Shown: positions 29,067 to 39,594, counted from the first letter of the stretch. The stretch is DNA of 64,000 bases from Candidatus Sphingobacterium stercorigallinarum (GCA_019115805.1 DXCW01000173.1:1-64000); one strand, 5' to 3'. Notes: generated by a model from the sequence alone, not told the origin. Numbers and translations are program-made.

Positions 29067-30029
29067 TTAAAGTGAGTTCTTGCGCGGTGTGACAGGCGTC
29101 TGACCATAACGCGAAAGAAAATCTTCATAGGCAATTTTGATTCCCTCATCTAGGTTTGTGCTGGCTTTCCAACCCAAGGTATGTAGCCGAGTTACATCCA
29201 TCAATTTCCGAGGCGTTCCATCGGGCTTTTCCCGATCAAATTCCAATGCTCCTGGATAGCGAACAATTTCTTTGATGCGTTCAGCTAAATCCCGAATACG
29301 AATATCGGTGCCTACACCGATGTTGATGAATTGTGTTTCGCTGTAATGCTGCATCAAAAATACACAGGCGTCTGCCAGATCGTCCGCAAAAAGAAATTCC
29401 CGGAGCGGTTCTCCAGAGCCCCAAACTTTAACAGAAGGTTGATTGTTAATCTTTGCTTCATGCATTTTTCGAATCAATGCCGGGAGTACATGTGAGTTTT
29501 CCGGATGGTAATTGTCATTGATCCCATATAAGTTAGTCGGCATAACGGAAATAAAATCATCGCCATATTGCTGACGGTAGGACTCACACATTTTTATCCC
29601 CGCTATTTTCGCAATCGCATACGGCTCATTAGTGGGCTCCAAGGGCCCTGTGAGCAAGGCATCTTCTCGCAGTGGTTGGGGCGCGTGTTTTGGATAAATA
29701 CAGCTCGATCCCAAAAACATGAGTTTGCGTACTTTTACCTGATGAGCGAAATGAATGACATTATTTTGAATACTCAGGTTCTCATACAAAAACTCACCGC
29801 GATAGGTGTTATTGGCTAGAATCCCACCAACTTTCGCTGCGGCTAGGAAAACGAACTCTGGTTTTTCTTCGAGAAAAAAATCCTGAACGGATTGCTGATC
29901 CCGCAGATCCAGCTCTTTTGACGTACGAGTAATCAGGTTGTCATACCCCAAGCTTTTCAGCTTTCTAAGAATAGCCGACCCCACCATTCCGCGGTGCCCG
30001 GCTACATATATTTTTGCGTTTTTTTCCAC
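29067..30029 (-). CDS. fcl: GDP-L-fucose synthase
   Basis: [68 protein letters not shown]. Confidence 0.95.
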   Translation of the reverse strand: MEKNAKIYVAGHRGMVGSAILRKLKSLGYDNLITRTSKELDLRDQQSVQDFFLEEKPEFVFLAAAKVGGILANNTYRGEFLYENLSIQNNVIHFAHQVKVRKLMFLGSSCIYPKHAPQPLREDALLTGPLEPTNEPYAIAKIAGIKMCESYRQQYGDDFISVMPTNLYGINDNYHPENSHVLPALIRKMHEAKINNQPSVKVWGSGEPLREFLFADDLADACVFLMQHYSETQFINIGVGTDIRIRDLAERIKEIVRYPGALEFDREKPDGTPRKLMDVTRLHTLGWKASTNLDEGIKIAYEDFLSRYGQTPVTPRKNSL

Positions 30030-30086
30030 CTCGAACTATTCTTATAATTACAAATATAAGGTTATTTTTGCGACAAAATAGGAAGC

Positions 30087-30755
30087 ATGGGAAAGGACAA
30101 ATTGCGCAAATTTGCAGAAATAGCCACTTTTAAGAACGTGGTACAATTGGAAGATGGAATCGCCTACAAAGGGAAATGGGCCGAGGCATTTTTTAAAAAT
30201 CAGCAACCCCTCATTTTAGAATTAGCCTGCGGAAAAGGAGAATATGCTGTGAATCTGGCGAGAATGTTTCCCGAAAAGAACTTTATAGGAGTTGATTATA
30301 AAGGCAATCGGATATGGAGAGGGGCAAAAACGGCATTAGAAGACGGTGTCGAAAATGTCGGGTTTTTACGTATTCAGATCGAGAAAATCTTAGAATATTT
30401 TGGACCAGGGGAGGTTTCCGAAATTTGGATTACCTTTCCAGACCCTCAACCTCAGGATAGCCGGGAAAAAAAGCGCTTGACGAACCCGGCATTTTTAGCC
30501 CGTTACAAGGAGTTGTTGGTACCTGGAGGTCTCATGCATTTGAAAACTGATAATGACGGATTTTTCGCGTATACCCTCGAGAAAATTCAGGAGTTGGGTT
30601 TAGTTCCGATTACGGAAACCAGCGACTTGTATCATTCCGGCCTTGTTGACCAGGTACTTGCTATCAAAACGTATTACGAAAAGAAATATTTGGCCCAGGA
30701 AAAAAACATAAATTATGTGAAGTGGAAATTCACAGAAAATGCAACCGAATTATAG
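30087..30755 (+). CDS. trmB: tRNA (guanine-N7-)-methyltransferase
   Basis: LILELACGKGEYAVNLARMFPEKNFIGVDYKGNRIWRGAKTA..., WITFPDPQPQDSREKKRLTNPAFL. Confidence 0.95.
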   Translation: MGKDKLRKFAEIATFKNVVQLEDGIAYKGKWAEAFFKNQQPLILELACGKGEYAVNLARMFPEKNFIGVDYKGNRIWRGAKTALEDGVENVGFLRIQIEKILEYFGPGEVSEIWITFPDPQPQDSREKKRLTNPAFLARYKELLVPGGLMHLKTDNDGFFAYTLEKIQELGLVPITETSDLYHSGLVDQVLAIKTYYEKKYLAQEKNINYVKWKFTENATEL

Positions 30756-30776
30756 GGGATGCCTCGTTTTAGGCGG

Positions 30777-31367
30777 TTATAACAATTGGCCGCCATGTTT
30801 GATGAATATGTCTTTTTTCTCCATAAAGCTTCCTTTGTCGATGGCTTTTGTCGCTTTAGAAATGATGGCTGAAGAGAATCCTTCTTGCAATGCATCCATA
30901 GCGGTGTAGAAAACACAGAAATCCGCGGCCAAACCACACACATGCACTTCTTCTATGTGGCGATCCTTCAGATAGCCACTCAGGCCCGTGTGCTTTCGTC
31001 GTCCGTTATCGTAAAACCCACTGTAACTGTCCACACATGGATCCATGCCTTTTCTAAATATAGCTTCAATATGACGCGTGTCCAGCAGGTCCGCGATTTC
31101 TGCCCCCGGACTTTGTTGTACACAGTGATCGGGCCACAGCACTTGCTCCGCCCCATCTAGATCGATTTGATCGAAAACCGCTTTTCCGACATGTTGGCTA
31201 GCGAAACTTTGGTGATCGGCGGGGTGCCAGTCTTGTGTGGCAACTACCAGATCGTAATGGGGCTGAATTTGGTTGATTACAGGAATGATTTCGTCACCCT
31301 TCGCTACGGCCAAGGAGCCGCCGGGAAGAAAATCGTATTGAATGTCCACTATAATTAATGCTTTCAT
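30777..31367 (-). CDS. pncA: Nicotinamidase (bifunctional nicotinamidase/pyrazinamidase family)
   Basis: ALIIVDIQYDFLPGGSLAV, ATQDWHPADHQSFAS, VHVCGLAADFCVFYTAMDAL. Confidence 0.95.
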   Translation of the reverse strand: MKALIIVDIQYDFLPGGSLAVAKGDEIIPVINQIQPHYDLVVATQDWHPADHQSFASQHVGKAVFDQIDLDGAEQVLWPDHCVQQSPGAEIADLLDTRHIEAIFRKGMDPCVDSYSGFYDNGRRKHTGLSGYLKDRHIEEVHVCGLAADFCVFYTAMDALQEGFSSAIISKATKAIDKGSFMEKKDIFIKHGGQLL

Positions 31368-32053
31368 GTTTCTTGTGCTTCTTCAAATGATAAAGTATAG
31401 CCAATTCCCCGCACATTTACAATCTTGATTCTGGGGTCCGCCGCAAGATGTTTGCGCATGCGACTGATAAATACATCCAAGCTGCGGCCGGTAAAAAAAG
31501 CGTCGTTACTCCAGTAAGTCCGAATAATTTCTTCACGAGGCACCACACGGTCGCGGTTTTCGATTAATCGCTTTAACAGCTCCATTTCCCTGTACGAAAG
31601 TTTTTCGACGTGTTCTCCGTGGCGGAGGGTGGTTTTTATCGTGTCTAAAGTGTAAAGCCCAATAGTGAGGGTGCTCGGAGAGCTATTCGTCGTTGTCTTC
31701 CTCAAGCACGCCTCAATGCGAACAATCAATTCCTCAATTTTGAACGGTTTTCGGATGTAATCGGTGCCTCCTAACTTAAATCCTTTTACAACGTCGTCAG
31801 TTTGCGTCATTGCCGTCAAAAAAATGATCGGGGTAAGCTGATCCGTCTTGCGTATTTCCGTTGCAATGGAGAAGCCATCGACTAAAGGCAGCATGATATC
31901 TAGAAGGACAACATCTGGTTGATACCGTTGGTGATTCGCTAGAGCCTGTCCACCATTGACAACATGATGCACATGAAATCCGTAGGATTCTAGGCTGTCT
32001 TTTACGATCATAGCTAGACTTTCCTCGTCCTCGATATACAGTACTTTAATCAT
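31364..32053 (-). CDS. DNA-binding response regulator (OmpR/PhoB type)
   Basis: Receiver domain DVVLLDIMLPLVDG...; winged-helix C-terminus RSLDVFISRMRKHLAADPRIKIVNVRGIGYTL. Confidence 0.95.
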   Translation of the reverse strand: MIKVLYIEDEESLAMIVKDSLESYGFHVHHVVNGGQALANHQRYQPDVVLLDIMLPLVDGFSIATEIRKTDQLTPIIFLTAMTQTDDVVKGFKLGGTDYIRKPFKIEELIVRIEACLRKTTTNSSPSTLTIGLYTLDTIKTTLRHGEHVEKLSYREMELLKRLIENRDRVVPREEIIRTYWSNDAFFTGRSLDVFISRMRKHLAADPRIKIVNVRGIGYTLSFEEAQET

Positions 32054-32055
32054 CT

Positions 32056-33483
32056 CTACTGTTTTGGTAAGGTTACCACAAAAACGCTTCCATTTCCTTC
32101 TTTGCTTGTGACATGGATCTGTCCCTGATGCTCATGGATGATTTGTTTGACATAAGCTAGTCCAAGACCAAATCCTTTCACATTGTGTACATTCCCCGAT
32201 GGTACACGAAAAAACAGGTCGAAAACGTCCTGTAAGTAGCTTTGCGGTATGCCTATTCCATTGTCACTTACTTTTAGGGAAATTTCCTTTTCACTTTCTT
32301 GTAATTGCAGCTGAATGAAAACCGGCGCATTACTGTATTTAATGGCGTTGTCTAACAAGTTGTTGATGACACTTTTTAAATGAGAAGGATCGCCTACTAA
32401 ACCGAACGAATTTCCTTCCCTATCTAAGGTGATTTCGATATTCTTTTTACTCGTCAACCTAAAGTTATCGGCACATTCTGCCACTAATTGACCAAAGTCA
32501 AACCGAACGGGATTCAGATGTACACCATTGGTCTCGGCAACGTCGACCTGAAGAACCTTTTCAATCATCCGAGACAGGTGTTCCAGCTCCTGGCGTGACA
32601 AATTAAGATATCGATTCATTTTTTCGCGATCTTCCTGTGCCCCATATCGCTGTATAGATTCGATCGCCGCCATTACCGTGGAAACAGGGGTCTTTAACTC
32701 ATGGGTCATGTTGTTGACAAATGCTTTCCGTAACTGAGCTAGCTGCCTTTGCTTGCGTATGGTTTTCATTAAGGTCAAGAACGTCCCCCATAGTGCAGCG
32801 GTCAGTATGAACGAGAAAAATAATTGCCAGCCGATCGATTTGACTAAGAAAGGCCTTGGATTGCTAAATTCTAATTCAAGGAATACACGATCTGTCGGGT
32901 CTACGAGTATGGGACGAGTTTTGCTTTCTTTAAACCGTTGGGCGTAAAAGTCGCGGGATCCTTCCGATTTCTCTTCGATTTCAACTAATCGTAAAGTAAA
33001 GGGAGAGAATCTTTTCTTTTGGCTCATCGCTGTAGTCAAACGCTTGTCTAAGGAATCAATTACTTGCTCGGTCCAGCTGATGGTCCTAAATGCGTAGGAC
33101 ATAATGAAATGCCGACTCCTGTTCCCGCGACTGCTTTTTGGCTCGGATGGGGCAGTTGAGTCCGCAGCGTTGGTTCGGCTAAAATACTGTTCCGTTAGAA
33201 TCTGTTGTATAGTATCCCTGTTGGTGTTTGGATACTTGATTTGAATATCTGCTGCCATGCGCGCTAATTTGCCCGTGCGCTGATGCTGGTTTTCTTTTTC
33301 GATGTCCTCTTGGTTTTCCAAGTAGAAATCTTGGGTCACCTCAAAAAGTTCTCGTTCAGCATAGGCGAGAAAAATTTGCTTGTGCCCGCGATAACTGCTG
33401 TACAACCAGATGCCCAAAACGAACATGATTCCACTCGCTGTCACGATAATAGCTGCTAGCAGCATTTGGTGTTTTTTAATCAT
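32056..33483 (-). CDS. Sensor histidine kinase
   Basis: H-box NNMTHELKTPVSTV; N/G boxes INNLLDNAIKYS, VSDNGIGIP, GFGLGLAYVK; two TM segments flanking a periplasmic region. Confidence 0.95.
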   Translation of the reverse strand: MIKKHQMLLAAIIVTASGIMFVLGIWLYSSYRGHKQIFLAYAERELFEVTQDFYLENQEDIEKENQHQRTGKLARMAADIQIKYPNTNRDTIQQILTEQYFSRTNAADSTAPSEPKSSRGNRSRHFIMSYAFRTISWTEQVIDSLDKRLTTAMSQKKRFSPFTLRLVEIEEKSEGSRDFYAQRFKESKTRPILVDPTDRVFLELEFSNPRPFLVKSIGWQLFFSFILTAALWGTFLTLMKTIRKQRQLAQLRKAFVNNMTHELKTPVSTVMAAIESIQRYGAQEDREKMNRYLNLSRQELEHLSRMIEKVLQVDVAETNGVHLNPVRFDFGQLVAECADNFRLTSKKNIEITLDREGNSFGLVGDPSHLKSVINNLLDNAIKYSNAPVFIQLQLQESEKEISLKVSDNGIGIPQSYLQDVFDLFFRVPSGNVHNVKGFGLGLAYVKQIIHEHQGQIHVTSKEGNGSVFVVTLPKQ

Positions 33484-33965
33484 GATAGCACAAAGCTAAT
33501 GCAGTAGAACCGAATGGCATAGATAAAAGCGCTTTTTAACAACTTGTAACATTGATTAACAATGCGGCCCTCCTGCTGAAGTCGGAAGTCATATTCGAGC
33601 GGATCGAAAACCATAAAGGTCATTCTAGAGATTTCGACCACAGCTTTAGGGTTGCTAATCTGCATGTAATGGACACGTCGAATGTTTTTTATGCTTTTTT
33701 AACATAATTAAAACAAATTTAAATTAGTAGATTTGCTACGCGTAAGTAAGAGGAGACTTTAACAAACTATTACACTGACTAGCAATAACCTAAAATTTAT
33801 TGTCGCATTTCAGTGGGATGCTGCGTTAACTGTTAGTATCCTCCGACGAGCAAGAGAAAAAAGAGAGGGCTTGGTTGCACGCGAACAGAGGTCGTTGCAG
33901 CTGTTAAGATACAATAAGCGGGATCTGAATGCCCGATATTGTAGTTTGCTAGATTATTGGATTTT

Positions 33966-35321
33966 ATGATTAGACGTATACGATTGTTTCTTTCTGTTGT
34001 GCTAAGTGGCGCATTATTATTCACGATGATCGGTTGCGACAAGGATATGGGGATCTCATTGGACAACGAGAACCTCGATAATTTGAATGTGACGGCCGAC
34101 GACACGTTGACAGCAGAGATTGGCACGATGATACTGCCGACATTGCCCACAAATGGTACGGGAATGATGTTGGTTGGTAAAGCGTACCAATCGGCGGTTG
34201 GTAGCTTGGAAGCTCAATCTTCCTTCGTCCTTATCCCGGAATCAAATTTAGGAGAGATTCCTACGGACGCCGTGTTTGATTCACTAAATCTAGTTTTACG
34301 ACCTAACTCCAACCGCTATGTATATGGTGACTCGACCGAAACGCAACGTATCGTCGCATTTCGTCTTATGGAAGCACTAGAGACGAAGACGTTGGACAAC
34401 TCTATGACAGGCGAGCCGGTCCCTGCATACGTTACAGGAGCAGCTATTTTTGGCGACCAGACTTTCGCCCACAGCACAGAAGCCCTTGGTGAGGTCAGCT
34501 TTATACCGGAATGGGACAAAAAAGACTCGGTGTCGATGCGCTTAAACGATCAGCTGGGTGAGGAGTTTTTCACTAAAATTAGAAATGCGGACGTAGATTT
34601 TAATTCAGCGGCCAATTTCGTCGAATATTTCAAGGGGATAACGCTTGCTCCAGATGCGACGAATACCGCGATTGTCGGATTTAGAGACACCGTGGAGCTG
34701 CGCTTGAATTATTCTTACGTGGGTTCTGACGGCTTTAAGAGGTCAGATTATAAAGTGATCGAGCGAGGTAATGAGGCGTTGCAGTACAATCACTTTAAGG
34801 CAGATCGAAGTGAAACGTTGTATGCCAATCTGAAAGTAGGAGAGCAGTTACCGATTGCAGCTACCCAAGGACAAACCTTTATTCAGGCAGGATCCGGTGT
34901 GGCGACCGAGATTAGTTTTCCAGCACTGAGTGACTTTTTGAAACGAGAAGGGGTCGCGATTAATAAAGCGGAACTGGAAATTGAAATTGAATCTTCGCAT
35001 CTTGGCTTTTATCCACCAGAGACGCAGCCGATTTTAATGATTGCTGAGGACGGTATACCCACATCGTTTGTTCTGCAACCTTATCAAAACAGCATTCAGC
35101 AAGGGGTATATTACTTAGGAAATAATACGGGAGCTAACGGCCGATATACCTTCAATTTGATTGAGTATATAAAAACGGTTACGGAACCCGGAGCTCAGCA
35201 TAAAACGCTCGTACTCTCAAACATGTTGCCCGCATTGCTCAATACCGCAAATACAACTATATTAGCGACCGAGAACAAGAAACCGAAAGTTAAATTAAAT
35301 ATCGTATATACAAAATTTTAA
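33966..35321 (+). CDS. DUF4270 family lipoprotein
   Basis: MIRRIRLFLSVVLSGALLFTMIGCDKDMG lipobox; ~450 aa typical of DUF4270. Confidence 0.8.
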   Translation: MIRRIRLFLSVVLSGALLFTMIGCDKDMGISLDNENLDNLNVTADDTLTAEIGTMILPTLPTNGTGMMLVGKAYQSAVGSLEAQSSFVLIPESNLGEIPTDAVFDSLNLVLRPNSNRYVYGDSTETQRIVAFRLMEALETKTLDNSMTGEPVPAYVTGAAIFGDQTFAHSTEALGEVSFIPEWDKKDSVSMRLNDQLGEEFFTKIRNADVDFNSAANFVEYFKGITLAPDATNTAIVGFRDTVELRLNYSYVGSDGFKRSDYKVIERGNEALQYNHFKADRSETLYANLKVGEQLPIAATQGQTFIQAGSGVATEISFPALSDFLKREGVAINKAELEIEIESSHLGFYPPETQPILMIAEDGIPTSFVLQPYQNSIQQGVYYLGNNTGANGRYTFNLIEYIKTVTEPGAQHKTLVLSNMLPALLNTANTTILATENKKPKVKLNIVYTKF

Positions 35322-35327
35322 CAATTT

Positions 35328-36317
35328 ATGAATAAGAGAAATTGGCTTGTACTACTTTTGATAGGAGCCTTCGCAATTACTACTTTTAATTCCTGTAAAA
35401 AAGAGGAAGAGACGAATGAAGATACAGGGGAAACCGAATGGAGCAGATCAAAAGTATTCATTGGGGATCCTCGTAGTGGAGCAGCAAGTTTCACCATCGA
35501 TGATGTGGCTTATCTTGTCGGTGGCTTTTTGAAAACCAATGAGGTTCTAGACGATGCTTATTCTTTCAATGGCGATTCCTGGAGCAGCCGTGCTGATTTT
35601 GCTGGGGCTCCGCGTCATAGCGCTGTTGGATTTTCAATCAACGGAAAGGGTTATGTTGGATTGGGGTACGGTGGAGAGGATAATGCACTTTCTGCGTTAA
35701 ATGACTTCTACCGTTATGATCCGGCAAGCAACGAGTGGACTCGAATTGCCGACTTTCCTGGGGAAGCCCGCTGGGGTGCAGTAGCATTTTCGTTAGGCGA
35801 CTACGCTTATGTTGGGCTAGGTACACGTTCAACGGATAAAACATATAGTGATTTCTACCGTTATAATCCGAGTTCAGATAGTTGGTCACAAGTTGAGACG
35901 CCGTTTTCCTATAAAAAAGGGGATGCCTTTGCATTCGTCATTGGCGATAAAGCGTACGTAGGTGGTGGCTTTTCGAATAACAACTTACCAGAAGACTTCT
36001 ATTCGTTTGACGGCGAAACTTGGAACGCGGAAGAAGACTTGAATACAGACTCTTACGATGCAAGAAGATACCGTTCAGTAGCTTTTACTATTGGAAACTA
36101 CGGTTATGTAGTGAGCGGACGCTCTTCATCTGGCGTGGTATCTACAGTATGGAAATATGACCCATCTAATAAATCTTGGTCTGACGGTAGCGAGTCTCTT
36201 GGTAGTGCAAGAGAGAAAGCTGTCGGCTTTTCTTTGAACGGTGTGGGCTATATTACAACAGGTGTGAGTGGAACGAGTTATTTAGACGATACTTGGGAAT
36301 TCAGACCGGTTCGATAG
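35328..36317 (+). CDS. Kelch-repeat lipoprotein
   Basis: Lipobox FNSCKKEEE; repeated AFxxGxxxYVGxG...FYxYxPxxxxW units across the protein. Confidence 0.88.
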   Translation: MNKRNWLVLLLIGAFAITTFNSCKKEEETNEDTGETEWSRSKVFIGDPRSGAASFTIDDVAYLVGGFLKTNEVLDDAYSFNGDSWSSRADFAGAPRHSAVGFSINGKGYVGLGYGGEDNALSALNDFYRYDPASNEWTRIADFPGEARWGAVAFSLGDYAYVGLGTRSTDKTYSDFYRYNPSSDSWSQVETPFSYKKGDAFAFVIGDKAYVGGGFSNNNLPEDFYSFDGETWNAEEDLNTDSYDARRYRSVAFTIGNYGYVVSGRSSSGVVSTVWKYDPSNKSWSDGSESLGSAREKAVGFSLNGVGYITTGVSGTSYLDDTWEFRPVR

Positions 36318-36331
36318 CATGCCAATCTGAT

Positions 36332-36366
36332 AAAAAAAGAATGATCACAACGGTCATTCTTTTTTT
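36332..36366 (+). terminator. Intrinsic terminator after Kelch gene
   Basis: AAAAAAAGAATGATC-acaac-GGTCATTCTTTTTTTT. Confidence 0.85.
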
Positions 36367-36430
36367 TGCATTAGATTTTTCTCGAGGAGTCCAAAGAACG
36401 GATAGCGGAGGGTGGCCTCTCCCTCATAGA

Positions 36431-36457
36431 AGAAGGGGGCACCAAATGCCCCCTTCT
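36431..36457 (-). terminator. Terminator-like hairpin downstream of asd (minus)
   Basis: AGAAGGGGGCA-ccaaa-TGCCCCCTTCT, 11-bp perfect stem. Confidence 0.65.
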
Positions 36458-36483
36458 GTATGGTAATATAGCACTAGTGCCGG

Positions 36484-37473
36484 TTAAATCAATGATTTCG
36501 CTTGTAATAGCTCCGCAATTTGCACCGCATTAGTAGCCGCTCCTTTACGTAGATTGTCAGCTACAATCCAAAGGTTAAGCGTCTTGTCCTGGCTTTCATC
36601 ACGGCGAATACGTCCAACAAATACTTCGTCTTTTCCATGAGCATCTTTAGGCATTGGATAGGCGAGGTTTTCAGGATCATCAACCACTATAACACCTGGT
36701 TGATCGCGGAGAGCGGCGCGTACCTCCTCCACGTCGAAATCGGACTCAAACTCAATATTTAGCGATTCCGAATGCCCACCAATAACCGGAATTCGGACGG
36801 TGGTCGCGGTCACACGAATCGAGTCGTCGCCCATGATCTTATTGGTCTCCTGAATCATTTTCATTTCCTCTTTGGTGTATCCATTCGCTTGGAAAACGTC
36901 TATATGGGGAATAACGTTGAGGTCAATGGCATGCGGGTAAGCCTTTTCCCCTTCCACGCCTTTTCTTTCATCCATCAATTGTGAGACCGCTTTGACACCA
37001 GTCCCTGTCACCGATTGATAGGTAGAAACGACTACCCGTTTTATCTTGTATTTTTCATGTAACGGCTTCAATACGACGACCATTTGAGTGGTAGAGCAGT
37101 TGGGGTTAGCGATAATTTTATCTGCCGATCCCAGTACATCTCCGTTCACTTCTGGAACAACCAGTTTCTTTGTAGGGTCCATACGCCATGCCGACGAATT
37201 GTCGATCACGGTCACTCCTGCCTCAGCAAACTTCGGTGCAAACTCGGTAGACGTAGTGCCTCCTGCTGAAAACAAGGCCACATCGGGTTTTAGTGCAATA
37301 GCCTCTGAAGGTGTTACAACCTTATACTTATTTCCCTTAAAGTCGATCTCTTTACCCTTGCTTCGTTCTGAAGCTACGGGAATCAATTCTGTTACCGGGA
37401 AATTACGTTCAGCTAGAACGGTTAAGATTTCTGAGCCGACAAGTCCTGTCGCACCCACTACTGCAACTTTCAT
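36484..37473 (-). CDS. asd: Aspartate-semialdehyde dehydrogenase
   Basis: VAVVGATGLVGSEILTVL, VIDNSSAWRMD, IIANPNCSTTQMVVVLKPL, GGHSESLNIEF. Confidence 0.96.
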   Translation of the reverse strand: MKVAVVGATGLVGSEILTVLAERNFPVTELIPVASERSKGKEIDFKGNKYKVVTPSEAIALKPDVALFSAGGTTSTEFAPKFAEAGVTVIDNSSAWRMDPTKKLVVPEVNGDVLGSADKIIANPNCSTTQMVVVLKPLHEKYKIKRVVVSTYQSVTGTGVKAVSQLMDERKGVEGEKAYPHAIDLNVIPHIDVFQANGYTKEEMKMIQETNKIMGDDSIRVTATTVRIPVIGGHSESLNIEFESDFDVEEVRAALRDQPGVIVVDDPENLAYPMPKDAHGKDEVFVGRIRRDESQDKTLNLWIVADNLRKGAATNAVQIAELLQAKSLI

Positions 37474-37858
37474 AGTTTAAAAATTAAGTTTTCAGAATGT
37501 TAATGCTCTCTAAATAAGAAGTATTCTCAAGAAAAGCAAACTTAAGAAATAATGTGCAATGTTTAACCGCTGATTTCGTGATTTTTAAACAATTTGCTGT
37601 TCGCTGGAATAATGTTTTATTAATGCGTTAGTCGGGTGAAAATAATTCACTATTTTTTTACTTCTGTTGATAAATTGTCATTTTAATACGTTTTAAAAAA
37701 TATTGGAAAAACAGGCGTTTAGCCGTATTACGTGTAATCATACGTTTGCGCAACTTGATGTATTGGTATGCAATTCAGCCTATTAATTGGTATTTTCGCC
37801 AAATAATTAGTGAGAGGGCAACGTGTTATTTGTTTTATAGAAAACTATCATTAAAAAA

Positions 37859-38803
37859 ATGGAAGAAGTCATTTTGATGATCGGAGCTAACGGTCAAATT
37901 GGGACAGAGTTAGCTACCGCTTTGCGTGTGAAATTCGGGCAAAATAGTGTAATTACCAGTGATATTCGAGCGCCTAAAGAGCCCGCAGAAGGGGAGGTTT
38001 TTGAGGAGTTGAATGTGTTGGATAAACAGGCTCTTACGTCGCTTATCCAGAAATATAAGCCCACGCAAATCTATTTGTTAGCGGCGATGTTGTCTGCTAC
38101 CGGAGAGCAGTATCCTCAGAAAGCTTGGGATTTGAATATGAATGGGTTGTTGAACGTGTTGGATGCGGCTATCGAGTTTGGAATAAAGAAAATCTTTTGG
38201 CCAAGTTCGATTGCAGTTTTTGGTCCTAATTCACCAAAGGTGAACACACCACAATACTGCATTATGGATCCCAATACGATTTATGGAATTAGTAAACTCG
38301 CAGGTGAACGCTTGTGTGAATATTATCATGAGAAGTATGGATTGGATATTCGGAGCATCCGTTTTCCAGGGATCATTTCGTGGAAGACGGAACCGGGGGG
38401 AGGAACAACCGATTATGCGGTTCATATTTTTTTCGAAGCACTTCGACACGGGGCATACACCTCTTTTCTTTCCGAAAATACAGAATTACCTATGCTGTAT
38501 ATGGAAGATGCGGTTCGGGGTACTATTGAGCTGATGGATGCGCCGGCGGAACAGCTCACTGTGCGTTCAAGTTACAATTTAGCGGGTCCAAGTTTTACGC
38601 CGAAACAAATTGCTGAAGAAATTCAAAAAATTCTACCTAATTTTGAGATGAGTTATTCAGACAATGATCCCCGTCAAGTCATTGCTGATTCTTGGCCTCG
38701 TTCAATTAACGATGAGGCAGCAAAGAGAGATTGGGGATGGGCTCCAAAATTTAATTTGAGCAGTCTAGTGGCCGATATGATAGATCATTTAAAAACTAAA
38801 TAG
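37859..38803 (+). CDS. NAD-dependent epimerase/dehydratase family; probable L-threonine 3-dehydrogenase (SDR type)
   Basis: MIGANGQIGTEL, FWPSSIAVFGPNSPKVNTPQYCIMDPNTIYGISKLAGERL, RFPGIISWKTEPGGGTTDYAVHIFFEAL. Confidence 0.82.
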   Translation: MEEVILMIGANGQIGTELATALRVKFGQNSVITSDIRAPKEPAEGEVFEELNVLDKQALTSLIQKYKPTQIYLLAAMLSATGEQYPQKAWDLNMNGLLNVLDAAIEFGIKKIFWPSSIAVFGPNSPKVNTPQYCIMDPNTIYGISKLAGERLCEYYHEKYGLDIRSIRFPGIISWKTEPGGGTTDYAVHIFFEALRHGAYTSFLSENTELPMLYMEDAVRGTIELMDAPAEQLTVRSSYNLAGPSFTPKQIAEEIQKILPNFEMSYSDNDPRQVIADSWPRSINDEAAKRDWGWAPKFNLSSLVADMIDHLKTK

Positions 38804-38810
38804 GATTACA

Positions 38811-39536
38811 ATGGGTAGAGCTTTCGAATTTAGAAAGGAACGAAAATTTAAACGTTGGGCCAAAATGGCCGTTCAATTTACACGTCTTGGAAAAGAAATC
38901 GCCATCGCGGTAAAAGAAGGCGGTCCTCACCCAGAAAATAATTCGCGTCTGCGCACTGCTATTCAAAATGCGAAGGCCGTCAATATGCCCAAAGACCGTG
39001 TAGAAGCCGCAATCAAACGTGCATCTGAGAAGGACTCTAAAGGCTATGAGGAGTATGTGTATGAAGGCTACGGTCCCCATGGTGTTCCGGTACTGATCGA
39101 AACGGCAACCGATAATACCAACAGAACGGTAGCCAACATCCGAAGCTATTTCACAAAAGCAGGCGGATCACTTGGCAAAACCGGTTCCTTGGATTTTATT
39201 TTTCAACGGAAATCCGTATTTAGGTTTCCAGCAGGCGAGGATTTGGATACGGAAGAGCTAGAACTCGAGCTTATTGACGGAGGTCTGGAGGAGCTGTATG
39301 TAGAGGCGGATGAAGAAGGGAATGATGTGATTGTTGTGCAGACCTCATTTGAAGACTTCGGGAATATGCAAAAGTTATTGGAAGAGAAGGGCATTGAGGT
39401 GTCCGAAGCGAAATTGGAACGAATTGCGCTTTCTCATACCGAGATATCAGAAGAGGATGCGGCAGATGTGTTGAAACTTATCGATAAAATAGAAGAGGAC
39501 GATGATGTGCAAGCCGTTTATCACAACATGGACTAA
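38811..39536 (+). CDS. YebC/PmpR family transcriptional regulator / translation factor
   Basis: MGRAFEFRKERKFKRWAKMAVQFTRLGKEIAIAVKEGGPHPENNSRLRTAIQNAKAVNMPKDRVEAAIKRA. Confidence 0.95.
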   Translation: MGRAFEFRKERKFKRWAKMAVQFTRLGKEIAIAVKEGGPHPENNSRLRTAIQNAKAVNMPKDRVEAAIKRASEKDSKGYEEYVYEGYGPHGVPVLIETATDNTNRTVANIRSYFTKAGGSLGKTGSLDFIFQRKSVFRFPAGEDLDTEELELELIDGGLEELYVEADEEGNDVIVVQTSFEDFGNMQKLLEEKGIEVSEAKLERIALSHTEISEEDAADVLKLIDKIEEDDDVQAVYHNMD

Positions 39537-39560
39537 ACGGACTCACAACGGATAGTTAAT

Positions 39561-39594
39561 GAAGAATGGTCGGGATTTCCCCCGACCATTCTTC
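39561..39594. terminator. Strong (likely bidirectional) hairpin between convergent genes
   Basis: GAAGAATGGTCGGG-atttcc-CCCGACCATTCTTC, 14-bp perfect stem. Confidence 0.8.
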
